NCBI RefSeq assembly: GCF_014207375.1 | Contig: NZ_JACHEE010000004.1 | Coordinates: 339,292-403,291, forward strand | Source: Arthrobacter sp. AZCC_0090 | GTDB taxonomy: Bacteria > Actinomycetota > Actinomycetes > Actinomycetales > Micrococcaceae | Reading direction: 5' to 3' | DNA: 64,000 nt | Shown: piece by piece, positions 33,416 to 42,234 of the stretch | How the letters are laid out: every line of letters starts with the position of its first letter | Position numbering within the stretch: position 1 is the stretch's first letter | Position numbers and translations under genes: made by a program | The notes under the pieces: model-generated | Databases searched by the model: none | What the model was told of the DNA's origin: nothing | Seen by the model: only the letters and a program-made list of their open reading frames with translations

Positions 33416-34726
33416 TCAGCGGGTCAGGGCTGGTTCCGTGAGCTGGAGTTTTTCCGCCTCGGTGGGCACGAAACCTGCTTTTAGCTCGGATTGGAGCTTC
33501 TCGGTGTCGAGCGCGTGCTGCCACTTGGCGACGGCGACGCACGAGACGATATTGGCCACAGTGCTCGTGAGGGCGCGGGCTTCGCTCATGAAGCGGTCGA
33601 TGCCGACGATGAGGGCCACGCCCGCAACCGGAAGCGTGGGCATGATCGTCAGGGTCGCGACGAGGGCGACGAAGCCGCTGCCCGTCACGCCCGCTGCGCC
33701 CTTGGAGGTCAGGAGCATCATCCCGAGCATGAGCAGGATCTGGTCCCAGCTCAGGTGGATGTCGCAGGCCTGGGCGATGAACATCGAGGAGAGCGTGAGA
33801 TAGACCGCGGTGCCAGTGAGGTTGAAGGAGTAGCCGGTCGGGACCACGAGGCCGACCACGCCACGGTCGCAGCCGATGCGCTCAAGTTTGGAGAGCAGGC
33901 GCGGAAGGACGGGTTCGCTTGAGGATGTGGCGAGGACGATGAGGAACTCGTCGCGGAAGTAGCGCAGGATCCGCCAGAGGCTGAAACCGGTGAGCTTCGC
34001 CAGGATGCCGAGGGCTACGACCACGAAGATGATGCATGCGGTGTAGAAGGCGAGGATCAGCATTCCGAGGTTGCCGATCGAGTGCGCTCCGTACTTGCCG
34101 ACTGTGAACGCCATGGCGCCGAACGCCCCGATGGGAGCGACCTTCATGAGGTAGCCGAACACGACGAACAGCAGCTTGTTGAAGCTGTTGACCACGTTCA
34201 GGGCCACCTGGCCGGGTGCGCCGAGTTTGCTGAAGGCGAAGCCGCAGAGCAGCGCGATGACGAGCACGGGCAGGACTTCGCCGTCGGCGAAGGCTCCGAT
34301 GAAGGTGGTGGGGATGATGTTCAGCAGGAAGTCCGCCGGGTTGCTGCTGGGCAGCTGGGTTGTGTACTTCGAGGCGACCGAGGTATCGAGGTGGGCTGGG
34401 TTGATGTGCATGCCCGCGCCCGGCTGGAAAAGCATGACCGCGCCCAGGCCGATGGCCAGTGCCACCAACGTGAGCACGTAGAACAAGCCCAGTGAACGGA
34501 TCAGGGTCGGGCCGACCTTCTTGGTGTCGGTAAGGGAGGTGATGCCGCTGACGATGGTGCAGAAGACGATCGGCGCGATCATGAACTTGACGAGCTTCAC
34601 GAAGCCGTCGCCGAGGGGCTTGAGGGAGGAACCGAGGTCGGGCCACAGCGCGCCAACGAGGATGCCGAGCGCGACGCCGATGAGTACCTGGACGTAGAGA
34701 TGTCCGAGGATGGATTTGATCTTCAT
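33416..34726 (-). CDS. dctA: C4-dicarboxylate/H+ symporter DctA
   Basis: 436 residues of the DAACS (glutamate/dicarboxylate:cation symporter) family. The start at 34726 (MKIKSILGHLYVQV) has AGGAAG upstream; the longer frame from 34762 has none. Family motifs are MIAPIVFCTIVSGI, the serine-rich hairpin ATSSSEPVLPRLLSKLE and the substrate-binding stretch VVPTGYSFNLTGTAVYLTLS, followed by LLTSKGAAGVTGSGF. It takes up succinate, fumarate, malate or similar acids. The gene is 60 bp downstream of the prpF-like gene on the same strand, so uptake and isomerisation of a di- or tricarboxylate may be linked. Confidence 0.92.
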   Translation of the reverse strand: MKIKSILGHLYVQVLIGVALGILVGALWPDLGSSLKPLGDGFVKLVKFMIAPIVFCTIVSGITSLTDTKKVGPTLIRSLGLFYVLTLVALAIGLGAVMLFQPGAGMHINPAHLDTSVASKYTTQLPSSNPADFLLNIIPTTFIGAFADGEVLPVLVIALLCGFAFSKLGAPGQVALNVVNSFNKLLFVVFGYLMKVAPIGAFGAMAFTVGKYGAHSIGNLGMLILAFYTACIIFVVVALGILAKLTGFSLWRILRYFRDEFLIVLATSSSEPVLPRLLSKLERIGCDRGVVGLVVPTGYSFNLTGTAVYLTLSSMFIAQACDIHLSWDQILLMLGMMLLTSKGAAGVTGSGFVALVATLTIMPTLPVAGVALIVGIDRFMSEARALTSTVANIVSCVAVAKWQHALDTEKLQSELKAGFVPTEAEKLQLTEPALTR

Positions 34727-34786
34727 TGAACAACTTCCTGGGTGAGTGCCCGTTACATTCATGATGACAGGGGCGGGTTGTAGGTG

Positions 34787-35926
34787 CTATGCCGTCTGTG
34801 CCACAGGCTGTGCGACGTCGATGTCGGCGACGGCGAGATGGCGGGCCGCCCTGTGGAGGGCGACCTCGCTGACGTGACCGTTGTCGTCTGTGACGACCTC
34901 GGTGGTGATGACACCGGCAGGCGTTCCGATGCGCAGAAGCCGACGCCCTTGGTGAGCGCTGTCTGCCGGGCGCAGCGCTTTGGCCACTACCGATCCAGGC
35001 AGGGCAGCAGCGAGGGAGACTGCAACGGCCGAGGTAAGGCCGATGGCGGGGTGGGGCGCGAGCATGGAGAGCATCCGCACCCGCAGATCGTGGCTGTCGG
35101 CCGCGATCCGCGTTCCGTCGGCCGCGGTGTAGTCGCCCGGCGCTGCCACGACGCCGACCTTTGGGACGGCATTCTGCGGAGGATCTTCAGGATTCCTCAA
35201 CCCCATCATCAGACCGGCCGACGCCCGAGCTGCCACGAGCCTGGGCAGGTGCTCGGACAGATTGCCGGTCATCGACGATAGGTCGATGCCTGCCCCGTCA
35301 GCCGGAATCAGCACCGAGGGCGCCCCGGCGTCAACCAGGGTCGCCGTAAGAATAAGCCCGTCAGCAGAGACTTTGTCGGCTGCCCTCCCCGTCGGCAGAA
35401 CCGCGCCCGTGGTCCGCCCCCACGGGGAGTGAAACGAGAGGCTAACGGGAACGCCCGGCGCGCTGCTGCCCGGAACACTGGCCAGGCCCGACGTCGGGAT
35501 GCGGCCGCCCGGGGTGGCGATCGTGCCGCTCAGCACGGCGCCTGTATTGAGGTTGCGCATGCTGACCCTCGTTGTTCCGTTGCCGGGAGGGACGATGCCC
35601 GACTGGACGGCGTACAGGGCGATCGCCGTGGCGCAGTTCCCGCAATTGGAACCGAGTTCCACGGTGGGGTCCCCGATCCCGACCTGGGCGAAGAGGTAGT
35701 CCAGGTCCGCCGGCCCCTCGGGAGTGGCCCCGACCACCGCGGCCTTCGACGTCGTTGAAGTGCCGCCGCCGACGCCGTCGAGCTGGCGGGCATCCGCAGC
35801 GCCGAAAGCATCGGCCAGCAGGGTGCGGATCTCCTCGCGGCTCCCGGCGTGGCGGGCCACGTCTTCGGAGTCGAAGAGCCAGCACTTGCTCGTGCCGCCC
35901 CGGTACCAATGACCGCGGAGTTGCAT
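34787..35926 (-). CDS. PrpF-family isomerase (aconitate/oxalomesaconate type)
   Basis: 379 residues. The start at 35926 has GAAGGAAAAAA upstream. PrpF fold in two similar halves: RGGTSK at the N-terminus, GGGTSTTSKAAVV with the conserved Lys and ELGSNCGNCA with the catalytic Cys. Members are 2-methylaconitate isomerase (PrpF), 4-oxalomesaconate tautomerase (GalD) or methylitaconate isomerase. No methylcitrate-cycle genes are nearby, so prpF proper is unlikely. It is divergent from the LysR gene and followed by dctA, which suggests a carboxylate pathway. Confidence 0.85.
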   Translation of the reverse strand: MQLRGHWYRGGTSKCWLFDSEDVARHAGSREEIRTLLADAFGAADARQLDGVGGGTSTTSKAAVVGATPEGPADLDYLFAQVGIGDPTVELGSNCGNCATAIALYAVQSGIVPPGNGTTRVSMRNLNTGAVLSGTIATPGGRIPTSGLASVPGSSAPGVPVSLSFHSPWGRTTGAVLPTGRAADKVSADGLILTATLVDAGAPSVLIPADGAGIDLSSMTGNLSEHLPRLVAARASAGLMMGLRNPEDPPQNAVPKVGVVAAPGDYTAADGTRIAADSHDLRVRMLSMLAPHPAIGLTSAVAVSLAAALPGSVVAKALRPADSAHQGRRLLRIGTPAGVITTEVVTDDNGHVSEVALHRAARHLAVADIDVAQPVAQTA

Positions 35927-36051
35927 GGTCTTTTTTCCTTCACGTGTCGTGTCACGCCTCACGGCGCCTGCTCCTTCTACGATCCACGCCCCGATAGTTC
36001 AGCACAATCACAGGATTCTCGACTGCCCTTCACTTTTGCTAAACTCAATGC

Positions 36052-36993
36052 ATGGCCGACCTTGACCTGCACCGACTCCATCTGCTCCGCGAGGTAAGCC
36101 GTTCTGGCTCCCTGACGTCCGCCGCGACGGCCCTGTCCTTCACGACGTCAGCCGTCTCCCAGCAGATCGCGAAGCTTGAACACGAAGTGGGCGTCGCCCT
36201 GATTGACCGCCATCCAAGGGGCGTCGTGCTCACCGATGCAGGTCAGGCGCTCCTGCGATATGCGGACGACATCGACAGGACAATCGAGGCCGCTCGGGCG
36301 GAGATGGGCGAGTTCGCCGGGCTGAGGCGAGGCCAACTGCACATGGGGACGTTCCCCACCGTCGGGGCTTCCCTCATGCCTGACGTCGTGCTCGCCTTCC
36401 GCGCGCGCCATCCGGAGGTCGCCGTCACGGTGGTCAGCGCGCGACGTGACGGCCTGCTCGAACGGCTGCGGCGAAGGGACATCGAGCTCACGCTGCTGTG
36501 GGACTACCCATGGGAGCGCATCGAGGACGAGGACCTGAACGTCGTTCGGCTCATGAATGACCCCACCATGCTGCTCGTACCGTGCGACCACCCTGTAGCG
36601 GCGCGTCGCGCCGTGCGGATCGACACGCTGAGAGACCAGGAGTGGGTCGTCCGCGACGAACACCCCGTGGCCGACGTCCTCCGACGGGTCTGCCGCGATG
36701 CCGGCTTCGAACCGCGTATCGCCTTCGCGGCCAACGACTATCAAGAGACGCAGGGCATGGTCGCCGCGGGCATCGGCATCGCCCTGGCCCCGCAGCTCGC
36801 CCTGAGTGCGCTCCGTCCAGACATCATCGCCATTCCACTCGCCAGCTCCCCGACGCGGAGGATCCTCCTCGCCCACCTTGCCAACCGCAGGCTCAGCCCC
36901 GCCGGCCAGCAAGCCGCATCCGTATTCCGGTCAACGGCGAAGCGTTTGCAAACCCCCGCAAGGGCAGCACGCAACCCCGTTAGCAGTACTTAA
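36052..36993 (+). CDS. LysR-family transcriptional regulator
   Basis: 313 residues. The N-terminal HTH (about 1-60: HRLHLLREVSRSGSLTSAATALSFTTSAVSQQIAKLEHEVGVALI) is followed by an effector domain of the usual two-lobed type (about 90-300: LHMGTFPTVGASLMPDVVLAFR). It is transcribed away from the prpF-like gene across a 125-bp gap, the standard layout for LysR control of the divergent unit, here the prpF-like and dctA genes. The gap lacks a conspicuous long palindrome but has AT-rich spots. Confidence 0.9.
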   Translation: MADLDLHRLHLLREVSRSGSLTSAATALSFTTSAVSQQIAKLEHEVGVALIDRHPRGVVLTDAGQALLRYADDIDRTIEAARAEMGEFAGLRRGQLHMGTFPTVGASLMPDVVLAFRARHPEVAVTVVSARRDGLLERLRRRDIELTLLWDYPWERIEDEDLNVVRLMNDPTMLLVPCDHPVAARRAVRIDTLRDQEWVVRDEHPVADVLRRVCRDAGFEPRIAFAANDYQETQGMVAAGIGIALAPQLALSALRPDIIAIPLASSPTRRILLAHLANRRLSPAGQQAASVFRSTAKRLQTPARAARNPVSST

Positions 36994-37296
36994 CTGGGTC
37001 TTGGCAAGTGTGCTCACGGCCATGGATCATGCCGCGCCTATTCGTTCCCGGAGCGCGTGGACGAAACTCGAGTGGACACGACCGAGCGGCACTCGAGAGA
37101 TACAGGCGTTCTCTCGCAACCGATCGGCTGAAAGACGCATAAGGGAGTAGATGCTGCCACTTTCCCGTTGGCTCTTTGCTGCTGGCCCGACATACGAGGC
37201 CTTACCGGCGTTCGATTCTTGACCGCAGATCTTAGGGACGACGAACGGTTTAGGTTGCCAAGAACCAATCCGCTTACACAGCAATACCGGCGACTC

Positions 37297-37312
37297 AGGT
37301 GAGTTAAAGGTG
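37297..37312. repeat. 16-bp direct repeat, copy 1
   Basis: AGGTGAGTTAAAGGTG, found again at 37526-37541. The two copies flank the tRNA-Thr fragment, 69 and 105 bases away from it. Possible recombinase arm sites. Confidence 0.6.
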
Positions 37313-37381
37313 AGTCCGGCACCTGAAAGTTCAAATGGCTCTGACCAAGATCGGTAAACCCGCAGCTCAAAGCCACAATCG

Positions 37382-37420
37382 GAGCCCCCTGTCGGCTTCG
37401 AACCGACGACCCCCGCTTTA
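37382..37420 (-). other. Attachment-site-like tRNA-Thr 3' fragment
   Basis: 39 bases match 50249-50287, the 3' end of the intact tRNA-Thr gene, with a single mismatch (c at 37396 against a at 50263). The fragment covers acceptor strand, T arm, variable loop and part of the anticodon stem, and stops in the anticodon loop. It is a direct repeat in the same orientation as the tRNA, as expected for an att site left by integration into a tRNA 3' end. Confidence 0.8.
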
Positions 37421-37525
37421 GCCTCAGACGACTGCGTGCGCCGTGAATCCCAGGGTTTTCGCCCGGATTCTCGGGGTTTTGCGGGCAACGATGGGTGATG
37501 AAGTGTCATTGGTTGCCGCTCATTA

Positions 37526-37541
37526 AGGTGAGTTAAAGGTG
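37526..37541. repeat. 16-bp direct repeat, copy 2
   Basis: AGGTGAGTTAAAGGTG, identical to 37297-37312 and 229 bp away. A related TCATTGGT word also appears twice nearby (37507 and 37551). Confidence 0.6.
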
Positions 37542-37642
37542 TCATACTCTCATTGGTCAGCTTCCTGCCTGGCGTCTGCGAAACGGTGAGTATTTTCGGG
37601 GTGGTGAATATCTTCCATGTGTGTAGAGTCCACTAGTGGCCG

Positions 37643-37810
37643 TCATCTAACGGCCGACCAGGCCGGCGGGGCCATGACGGAATCGATGCGGTCTCTGAGG
37701 CTGACGATCGGCTGGTTGAGCGAATCGATATGGTCCAGGTGCATCTGGGCCGCGTAGGCGTGCTGGTCGTTGAACGGCCCTTGAGGGCCTCTGCTAGCTG
37801 GGCTGTCTTG
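37643..37810 (-). pseudogene. IS110-family transposase remnant
   Basis: The reverse strand reads GPFNDQHAYAAQMHLDHIDS, then LNQPIVSLRDRIDSVMAPP. This resembles the segment before the C-terminal domain of IS110/IS1111 transposases (GRFTDHHA..v..LaHID.LdaaI..L..rIe..iaPF). Frames on both sides are unrelated and no terminal repeats are recognisable. Identification is by eye. Confidence 0.5.
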
Positions 37811-37967
37811 TTTTGAGCTGTCGATGGGCCGAATCTGCCAACAGCAGCGGGTCACTCGGCACCGACGAACCGTTCGATCCCGATTTACGATAACGTAATC
37901 GCTCGTCATTCCGGCTCCCGTTTACGACGTCAATTGCGTGATCGTTGCGGACCGTTAAAGGATTCTC

Positions 37968-39002
37968 TTAGCGTTCGTAGGCGTTTGCCTCGTTTCGGGT
38001 GCCGACACGGGGTTCCAGTCCGATGGCTTTGTAGCATTGGTCGATTAGTTCCGTGGTTTGGACGGCGTCGTCGCTGTCTGTGGGCATGGGGATTCCGTGC
38101 CGGATCAGGGCGGCGAAAGCGTCCAGCTGATAGGTGTAGGAGGATCTTGTGCCCGGGTGCTCGATCCGTTGACCGTGAGTCGTTTTCACCTCGAGGCTGT
38201 CATCGGTATGAGGGAGGATGAAATTTGCCACGGTGGCTTGTCCCTTGCTTCCAATGGCGCGGTAGGTCATTTCGGCCCGGGCCCCGTTCATATTGCATCG
38301 TGCCGTTGCGGTGATTCCGGAGGGATAGACCAGATCAGCGTCAACCCATTCGTCCACTCCGGGCAAGCCGGTCCGTTCGCCTCCCCGGGCCTTGATGAGC
38401 GTGGGATTCCCTCCTGCCAGGGGCGCCATGGCCCGGATGGCATGGAGGCTGTAGCAGCCCAGGTCCATGAGTGCTCCGCCCGCGAGTGGCAGTGACCACC
38501 GGGGGTCTCCGGGTGGCGGGGGCGGAATCATCACCATGGTTTCCACACGCTGCAGCTCGCCGAGTTCCCCGGAGGCGACAAGTTCGTGGAGTCTCTTCGT
38601 GACAGGGTGGTAAAGATAGTGGAAACCGTCGACGACCTTGACGCCCGCACGTTTGCCGGCGTCCCGCACTTCTCTGGCTTCAGCTGCGTTTGCGGCGAAC
38701 GGTTTCTCTGACAGGACGTGTTTTCCCGCCGCGATGGCCGCCAGGTTCCATCTTGCGTGCAGCGAGTTGGCCAGCGGATTGTAGACCGCTTCAATCTCCG
38801 GGTCATTGACAAGATCTTCGTAGGAGCCGAGTACCCGTTCGACGCCGTACCGGTCGGCAAAGTCCTGTGTCCGGTCCCGGTCGCGGGCTGCGACGGCCAC
38901 CAGCCGCGCACCTGTCAGCCTGGCAGGTTCAACGATGGATGTCGGGCTGACGCGGGACGCTCCCAGGATGCCGATGCGCAGCGGTGCTTCTTCTGGATCC
39001 AT
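37968..39002 (-). CDS. Gfo/Idh/MocA-family oxidoreductase (1)
   Basis: 344 residues; the start at 39002 has GAAAGGA nine bases upstream. NAD(P)-binding Rossmann motif GILGASRVSPTSI at residues 10-22, then VYNPLANSLHARW and the conserved EKP motif (LSEKPFAANAAEA) that holds the catalytic Lys. The C-terminal beta domain has GALMDLGCYSLHAIRAM. It is the last gene of an eight-gene operon. In levoglucosan-type pathways one such enzyme oxidises the sugar at C3 and another reduces the 3-keto product. Which role this one has is not clear. Confidence 0.88.
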   Translation of the reverse strand: MDPEEAPLRIGILGASRVSPTSIVEPARLTGARLVAVAARDRDRTQDFADRYGVERVLGSYEDLVNDPEIEAVYNPLANSLHARWNLAAIAAGKHVLSEKPFAANAAEAREVRDAGKRAGVKVVDGFHYLYHPVTKRLHELVASGELGELQRVETMVMIPPPPPGDPRWSLPLAGGALMDLGCYSLHAIRAMAPLAGGNPTLIKARGGERTGLPGVDEWVDADLVYPSGITATARCNMNGARAEMTYRAIGSKGQATVANFILPHTDDSLEVKTTHGQRIEHPGTRSSYTYQLDAFAALIRHGIPMPTDSDDAVQTTELIDQCYKAIGLEPRVGTRNEANAYER

Positions 39003-39077
39003 TTGTGGAATCCTTTCTGGTTTCTGATGTCGCCTTCGCCCCGCCGTAGTGGTCGCGGCGCGTCCCGCCACGGTGAG

Positions 39078-40073
39078 CTACTGGCTGAAGGCGGCGTCGA
39101 AGGAGGTCTGCGACGGCGGGAAGTCGAACTTTTTGAGGGCGGCGAGGGCTTCGGGGGCGCCGTGGAGGCGGTCCATGCCGGCGTCTTCCCATTCGACGGA
39201 GATCGGTCCGTTGTAACCGATGGCGGTGAGGGCGCGGAAACTCGATTCCCAGGGAACGTCGCCGCGTCCGGCCGAGACGAAGTCCCAGCCCCGGCGCGGG
39301 TCGCCCCAGGGCAGGTGGGAGCCCAGGACGGTGTTCCGGCCGGTCGGGCGCAGCTTGGTGTCCTTGCAGTCCACGTGGTAGATCCGGTCCTTGAAGTCCC
39401 AGATGAAGGAGACGGGATCGATGCCCTGCCACATGAAGTGGGAGGGGTCCCAGTTCAGCCCGAACGCTTCCCGGTGCCCGATCGCTTCCAGGGTCCGCAC
39501 GGTGGTCCAGTAGTCGTAGGCGATCTCCGAGGGGTGGACTTCGTGGGCGAAACGGACCACGTGTTCGTCGAAGACGTCCAGGATGGGGTTCCAGCGGTCC
39601 GCGAAGTCCTGGTAGCCGGCCTCGATGACCTTCTCCGGGACGGGCGGGAACATGGCGACGTACTGCCAGATGGAGGAACCGGTGAACCCGACGACGGTAT
39701 CCACCCCGAGCGCCCGGGCCAGGCGGGCGGTGTGCTTCATTTCCTCGGCGGCGCGTTGGCGCACGCCCTCGGGCTCGCCGTCACCCCAGACCTTGGCGCC
39801 GACGATCGCCTGGTGGCGGAAGTCGATGGGGTCATCGCACACGGCCTGGCCCTTGAGGTGGTTGGAGATGGCCCAAACCTTGAGGTTGTATTTGTCCAGG
39901 ATGGCGAGTTTGTTCTCGACGTAGCCGGGTTCGTCCCAGCGCCAGGCGTCCAGATGGTCGCCGGACACGGCGATTTCCAGGCCGTCGTAGCCCCAGCCGG
40001 AGGCGAGCTTGGCGACTTCCTCGAAGGGCAGGTCGGCCCACTGGCCGGTGAACAGGGTGTACGGGCGGGGCAT
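39078..40073 (-). CDS. Sugar phosphate isomerase/epimerase-like TIM barrel (1)
   Basis: 331 residues of the AP endonuclease 2 (xylose isomerase-like) superfamily. Motifs in order: WGYDGLEIAVSGDHLD, WAISNHLKGQAVCDDP, VVGFTGSS, FAHEVHPSEIAYDYWTT (metal Glu/His), LNWDPSHFMWQGID (Asp/His ligands), YHVDCKDTKL and ISVEWEDAGMDR (last metal Glu). The metal set is complete, so it should be an active enzyme. Its neighbours suggest work on a 3-keto-sugar, as elimination, hydration or epimerisation. The longest of the two barrels, 75 bp from the dehydrogenase. Confidence 0.87.
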   Translation of the reverse strand: MPRPYTLFTGQWADLPFEEVAKLASGWGYDGLEIAVSGDHLDAWRWDEPGYVENKLAILDKYNLKVWAISNHLKGQAVCDDPIDFRHQAIVGAKVWGDGEPEGVRQRAAEEMKHTARLARALGVDTVVGFTGSSIWQYVAMFPPVPEKVIEAGYQDFADRWNPILDVFDEHVVRFAHEVHPSEIAYDYWTTVRTLEAIGHREAFGLNWDPSHFMWQGIDPVSFIWDFKDRIYHVDCKDTKLRPTGRNTVLGSHLPWGDPRRGWDFVSAGRGDVPWESSFRALTAIGYNGPISVEWEDAGMDRLHGAPEALAALKKFDFPPSQTSFDAAFSQ

Positions 40074-40292
40074 GTCAGGCTCCTTGGCTTTACTGGATTG
40101 TCCGGTTTGGGACCGGATCGCCGGTTTCGGGCCGACGCGTCCGGATCAATGGTCGTCGGTCCGGCTATGACAGCACTTGCTGCATTTTCTGATTTCCGCT
40201 CTTGAGGTCCGGGGACTGCAGATCGGGTTCAGCCAGGAAAATACCGGCGATTGCCGCTGCAGACCCCGGACGATGAGGTGAGTCCGGGATCC

Positions 40293-41153
40293 TCAGAGGG
40301 CGTGGGATTTTTTCATGCAGTCCCTGATATAGGCGTCAGACGCGCGAAGGTGTGCACTGATTTTTTCGAAGCTCCATCCCTGGGTCCCGTGGCATTTGAG
40401 GCTGGCGACACCTTCATATCCGACCCGGCGGAGTGTTCCTAGCATCACGGAGTGGTCAAGTGTGCCCTCGGGGCGGGGAAGTTGCTGATCGGCGGGACCG
40501 AAGTTCAGCCCGTCGGTGCCGTGGCGGTAGGCGCGATCGATGTCCCAGATGTAGTAGTAGAAGAGCCTCTTGCGTTCGGCGAGGAAGGTGATCGCTTCGC
40601 TGATGGTGTCCTGCATCACCCACAAGTGAGGGGGCGCGATGCAGACGCCGAGATAGGGGTCGTCGATGTCGCGGATGAGCCGTTTCATCTGCGCGAGTGT
40701 GTCAACGCCTTCGTCCCATCGCTGGTCTTCGTTGGCGCCGGATTCGAAATCGGCGGCGAAAGGGACGGTGAGATGGTTTTCGACCGCGATCCGGACTCCG
40801 CGGCGCGCTCCTGCTTCGACGATGGGTGGCAGGAAGGTTGAGACGAAGTCGGGGTAGTTGGCTTCGCAGTCGAAGATGAGGGTGTCGATGCCGAGGTCTT
40901 CGGCGAATTCGACGCGTTCAAGGATCTCTTCCTGGGTCTTTCCATACACCGTGAGGCCGCAGGGTTTGACCCCGTATTTGTCCAGCACTCCGAGGATTTT
41001 CCCGGGGTCATCTCCCGGGTTGACGTGGTGGGCCAGCGGAGCGGCGGAGGACCAGAGGTTGACTTCCTTGAAGCCGATGTCGGCAAGGTCGCGGATCGAG
41101 TCTTCGAAGCCGTGGTCGTGGTAGGGGACGAGCTCGGCGGCATATCTGAACAT
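40293..41153 (-). CDS. Sugar phosphate isomerase/epimerase-like TIM barrel (2)
   Basis: 286 residues. The start at 41153 has AAGGAGAG upstream; the frame continuing to 41438 lies in the alcohol dehydrogenase gene. Barrel motifs are IGFKEVNLWSS, GLTVYGKTQEEI, IFDCEANYP, VRIAVENHLTVPF (metal Glu), DPYLGVCIAPPHLW, FYYYIWDID and EGVASLKCHGTQGW. The final Glu of the classic metal site is not obvious, replaced around SLKCHG, so chemistry may differ from barrel 1. A 219-bp gap with weak structure separates it from barrel 1. Confidence 0.85.
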   Translation of the reverse strand: MFRYAAELVPYHDHGFEDSIRDLADIGFKEVNLWSSAAPLAHHVNPGDDPGKILGVLDKYGVKPCGLTVYGKTQEEILERVEFAEDLGIDTLIFDCEANYPDFVSTFLPPIVEAGARRGVRIAVENHLTVPFAADFESGANEDQRWDEGVDTLAQMKRLIRDIDDPYLGVCIAPPHLWVMQDTISEAITFLAERKRLFYYYIWDIDRAYRHGTDGLNFGPADQQLPRPEGTLDHSVMLGTLRRVGYEGVASLKCHGTQGWSFEKISAHLRASDAYIRDCMKKSHAL

Positions 41154-41184
41154 GGGTTCTCTCCTTGGGAGGGTCTGACGGGGT

Positions 41185-42213
41185 CTACCAGACGAAGACG
41201 GCTTTTTCGGTTTCGCGCTGGTCGAAGGCGCGGAATGCTTCCTCGGCCTGCTCGATGGAAAAGTCGTGGCTGATGAGTTTTTCGACCGGGATTTTCTGGT
41301 CGATGACGAGGCGGACGATTTCTTCCCAGTCGCTGATGGGGAAGTACCAGCCGCCGACGACGGTGAGCAGCTTTCTGAGCATCTGGTCGCTGGGGTTGAT
41401 CTGCGTGGCCCGCGACTCACCGACGAAAGCGACGGCACCTAGTTTGACGGCGGCGTCCAATGCCGAGTTCTGCCCGGCTGGGTTGCCGGAACAATCGATG
41501 CAGATGTCCGCTCCGCGGCCCTGGGTGAGGTCCCGGATCTGCTGGACGGCGTCGGCTGTTGTGCTGTTGATGACGGCGTCCGCGCCAAGGGAGCTGGCCT
41601 GTTCGAGCCTGTGGTCGATGACGTCGACGGCGATGACGCGGGCGCCGAAGGCCTTGCCGATGAGTACCGCGGCGGATCCCATTGGTCCCATGCCGAAGAC
41701 GGCGACGGTTTTTCCGCCGGACACGCCGAGCTGCTTCTGCACGTGGTACTGGCTGCCGACCATGTCGGTCATCACCGCGCCAGCGCGGAAGCTGAGTTCG
41801 TCGGGGAGCTGAAGACAGTTGCGCTCGGGCAGGACGAAGTAATCGGCGTCACCGCCGTGGACGTCGAAACCGAAGCATTTCCACTGCTCACACAGCATCA
41901 TGTAGCCGCTGAGGCAGTACTCGCAGAATCCGCAGCCCACGGCGAGGTAGCCGGCGACGCGGTCGCCCACTTTGACGTGGGTCACGGCGTCCCCGACCTT
42001 GACGACCTCGCCGGCTGCCTCGTGCCCGGGGATCACCGAACCGTGGCCGGCGCCTTCGCCGCCGACGATCGGGGTGCCGTAGTAGATGCTCATGTCGCTG
42101 CGGCAGATCGCGGAGGCACGGGTCCTTACCAGCACCTCATGCGGTCCCGGCTCCGGGAGCTCGCGTTCCACGACGGTGACTCTCTTGTCACCGGGGAGAA
42201 TGACTGCTTTCAT
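41185..42213 (-). CDS. Zinc-dependent alcohol/polyol dehydrogenase
   Basis: 342 residues of the medium-chain dehydrogenase family; the start at 42213 has GGAGAAG. The catalytic zinc site is C(R)SD and GHE (ICRSDMSIYYG, VIPGHEAAGEV). The structural-zinc lobe is reduced (GCGFCEYCLSGYMMLC). The NAD motif is VAVFGMGPMGSAAV near residue 170. It is close to sorbitol/threonine dehydrogenase-like proteins. It lies between the permeases and the TIM barrels in the island operon and probably oxidises a hydroxyl of the same imported sugar or cyclitol. Confidence 0.88.
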   Translation of the reverse strand: MKAVILPGDKRVTVVERELPEPGPHEVLVRTRASAICRSDMSIYYGTPIVGGEGAGHGSVIPGHEAAGEVVKVGDAVTHVKVGDRVAGYLAVGCGFCEYCLSGYMMLCEQWKCFGFDVHGGDADYFVLPERNCLQLPDELSFRAGAVMTDMVGSQYHVQKQLGVSGGKTVAVFGMGPMGSAAVLIGKAFGARVIAVDVIDHRLEQASSLGADAVINSTTADAVQQIRDLTQGRGADICIDCSGNPAGQNSALDAAVKLGAVAFVGESRATQINPSDQMLRKLLTVVGGWYFPISDWEEIVRLVIDQKIPVEKLISHDFSIEQAEEAFRAFDQRETEKAVFVW

Positions 42214-42234
42214 TTTTTCTTCTCCAATACTCAT

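Larger units (their letters stand above)
36994..37967. other. Gene-poor junction region of putative island
   Basis: 974 bases without an intact gene. It holds the tRNA-Thr 3' fragment at 37382-37420, the 16-bp repeats at 37297 and 37526, and an IS110-like transposase scrap at 37643-37810. Reading frames through the tRNA fragment are not convincing. No integrase is recognisable. Confidence 0.7.

Noticed and set aside
33078..33803. 241-codon plus-strand frame
   Set aside because: Runs through the terminator hairpin and into the antisense of dctA.
37382..37455. Second tRNA gene
   Set aside because: Only the 3' 38-39 bases match a tRNA; the anticodon, D arm and 5' acceptor strand are missing, so it is a fragment.
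37027..37545. 172-codon minus-strand frame across the tRNA fragment
   Set aside because: Reads through the tRNA-Thr 3' copy and the repeats; no family resemblance.
38718..40205. 495-codon plus-strand frame in the island
   Set aside because: Antisense to the TIM-barrel and dehydrogenase genes, whose motifs are clear; composition is typical of an antisense frame in GC-rich DNA.
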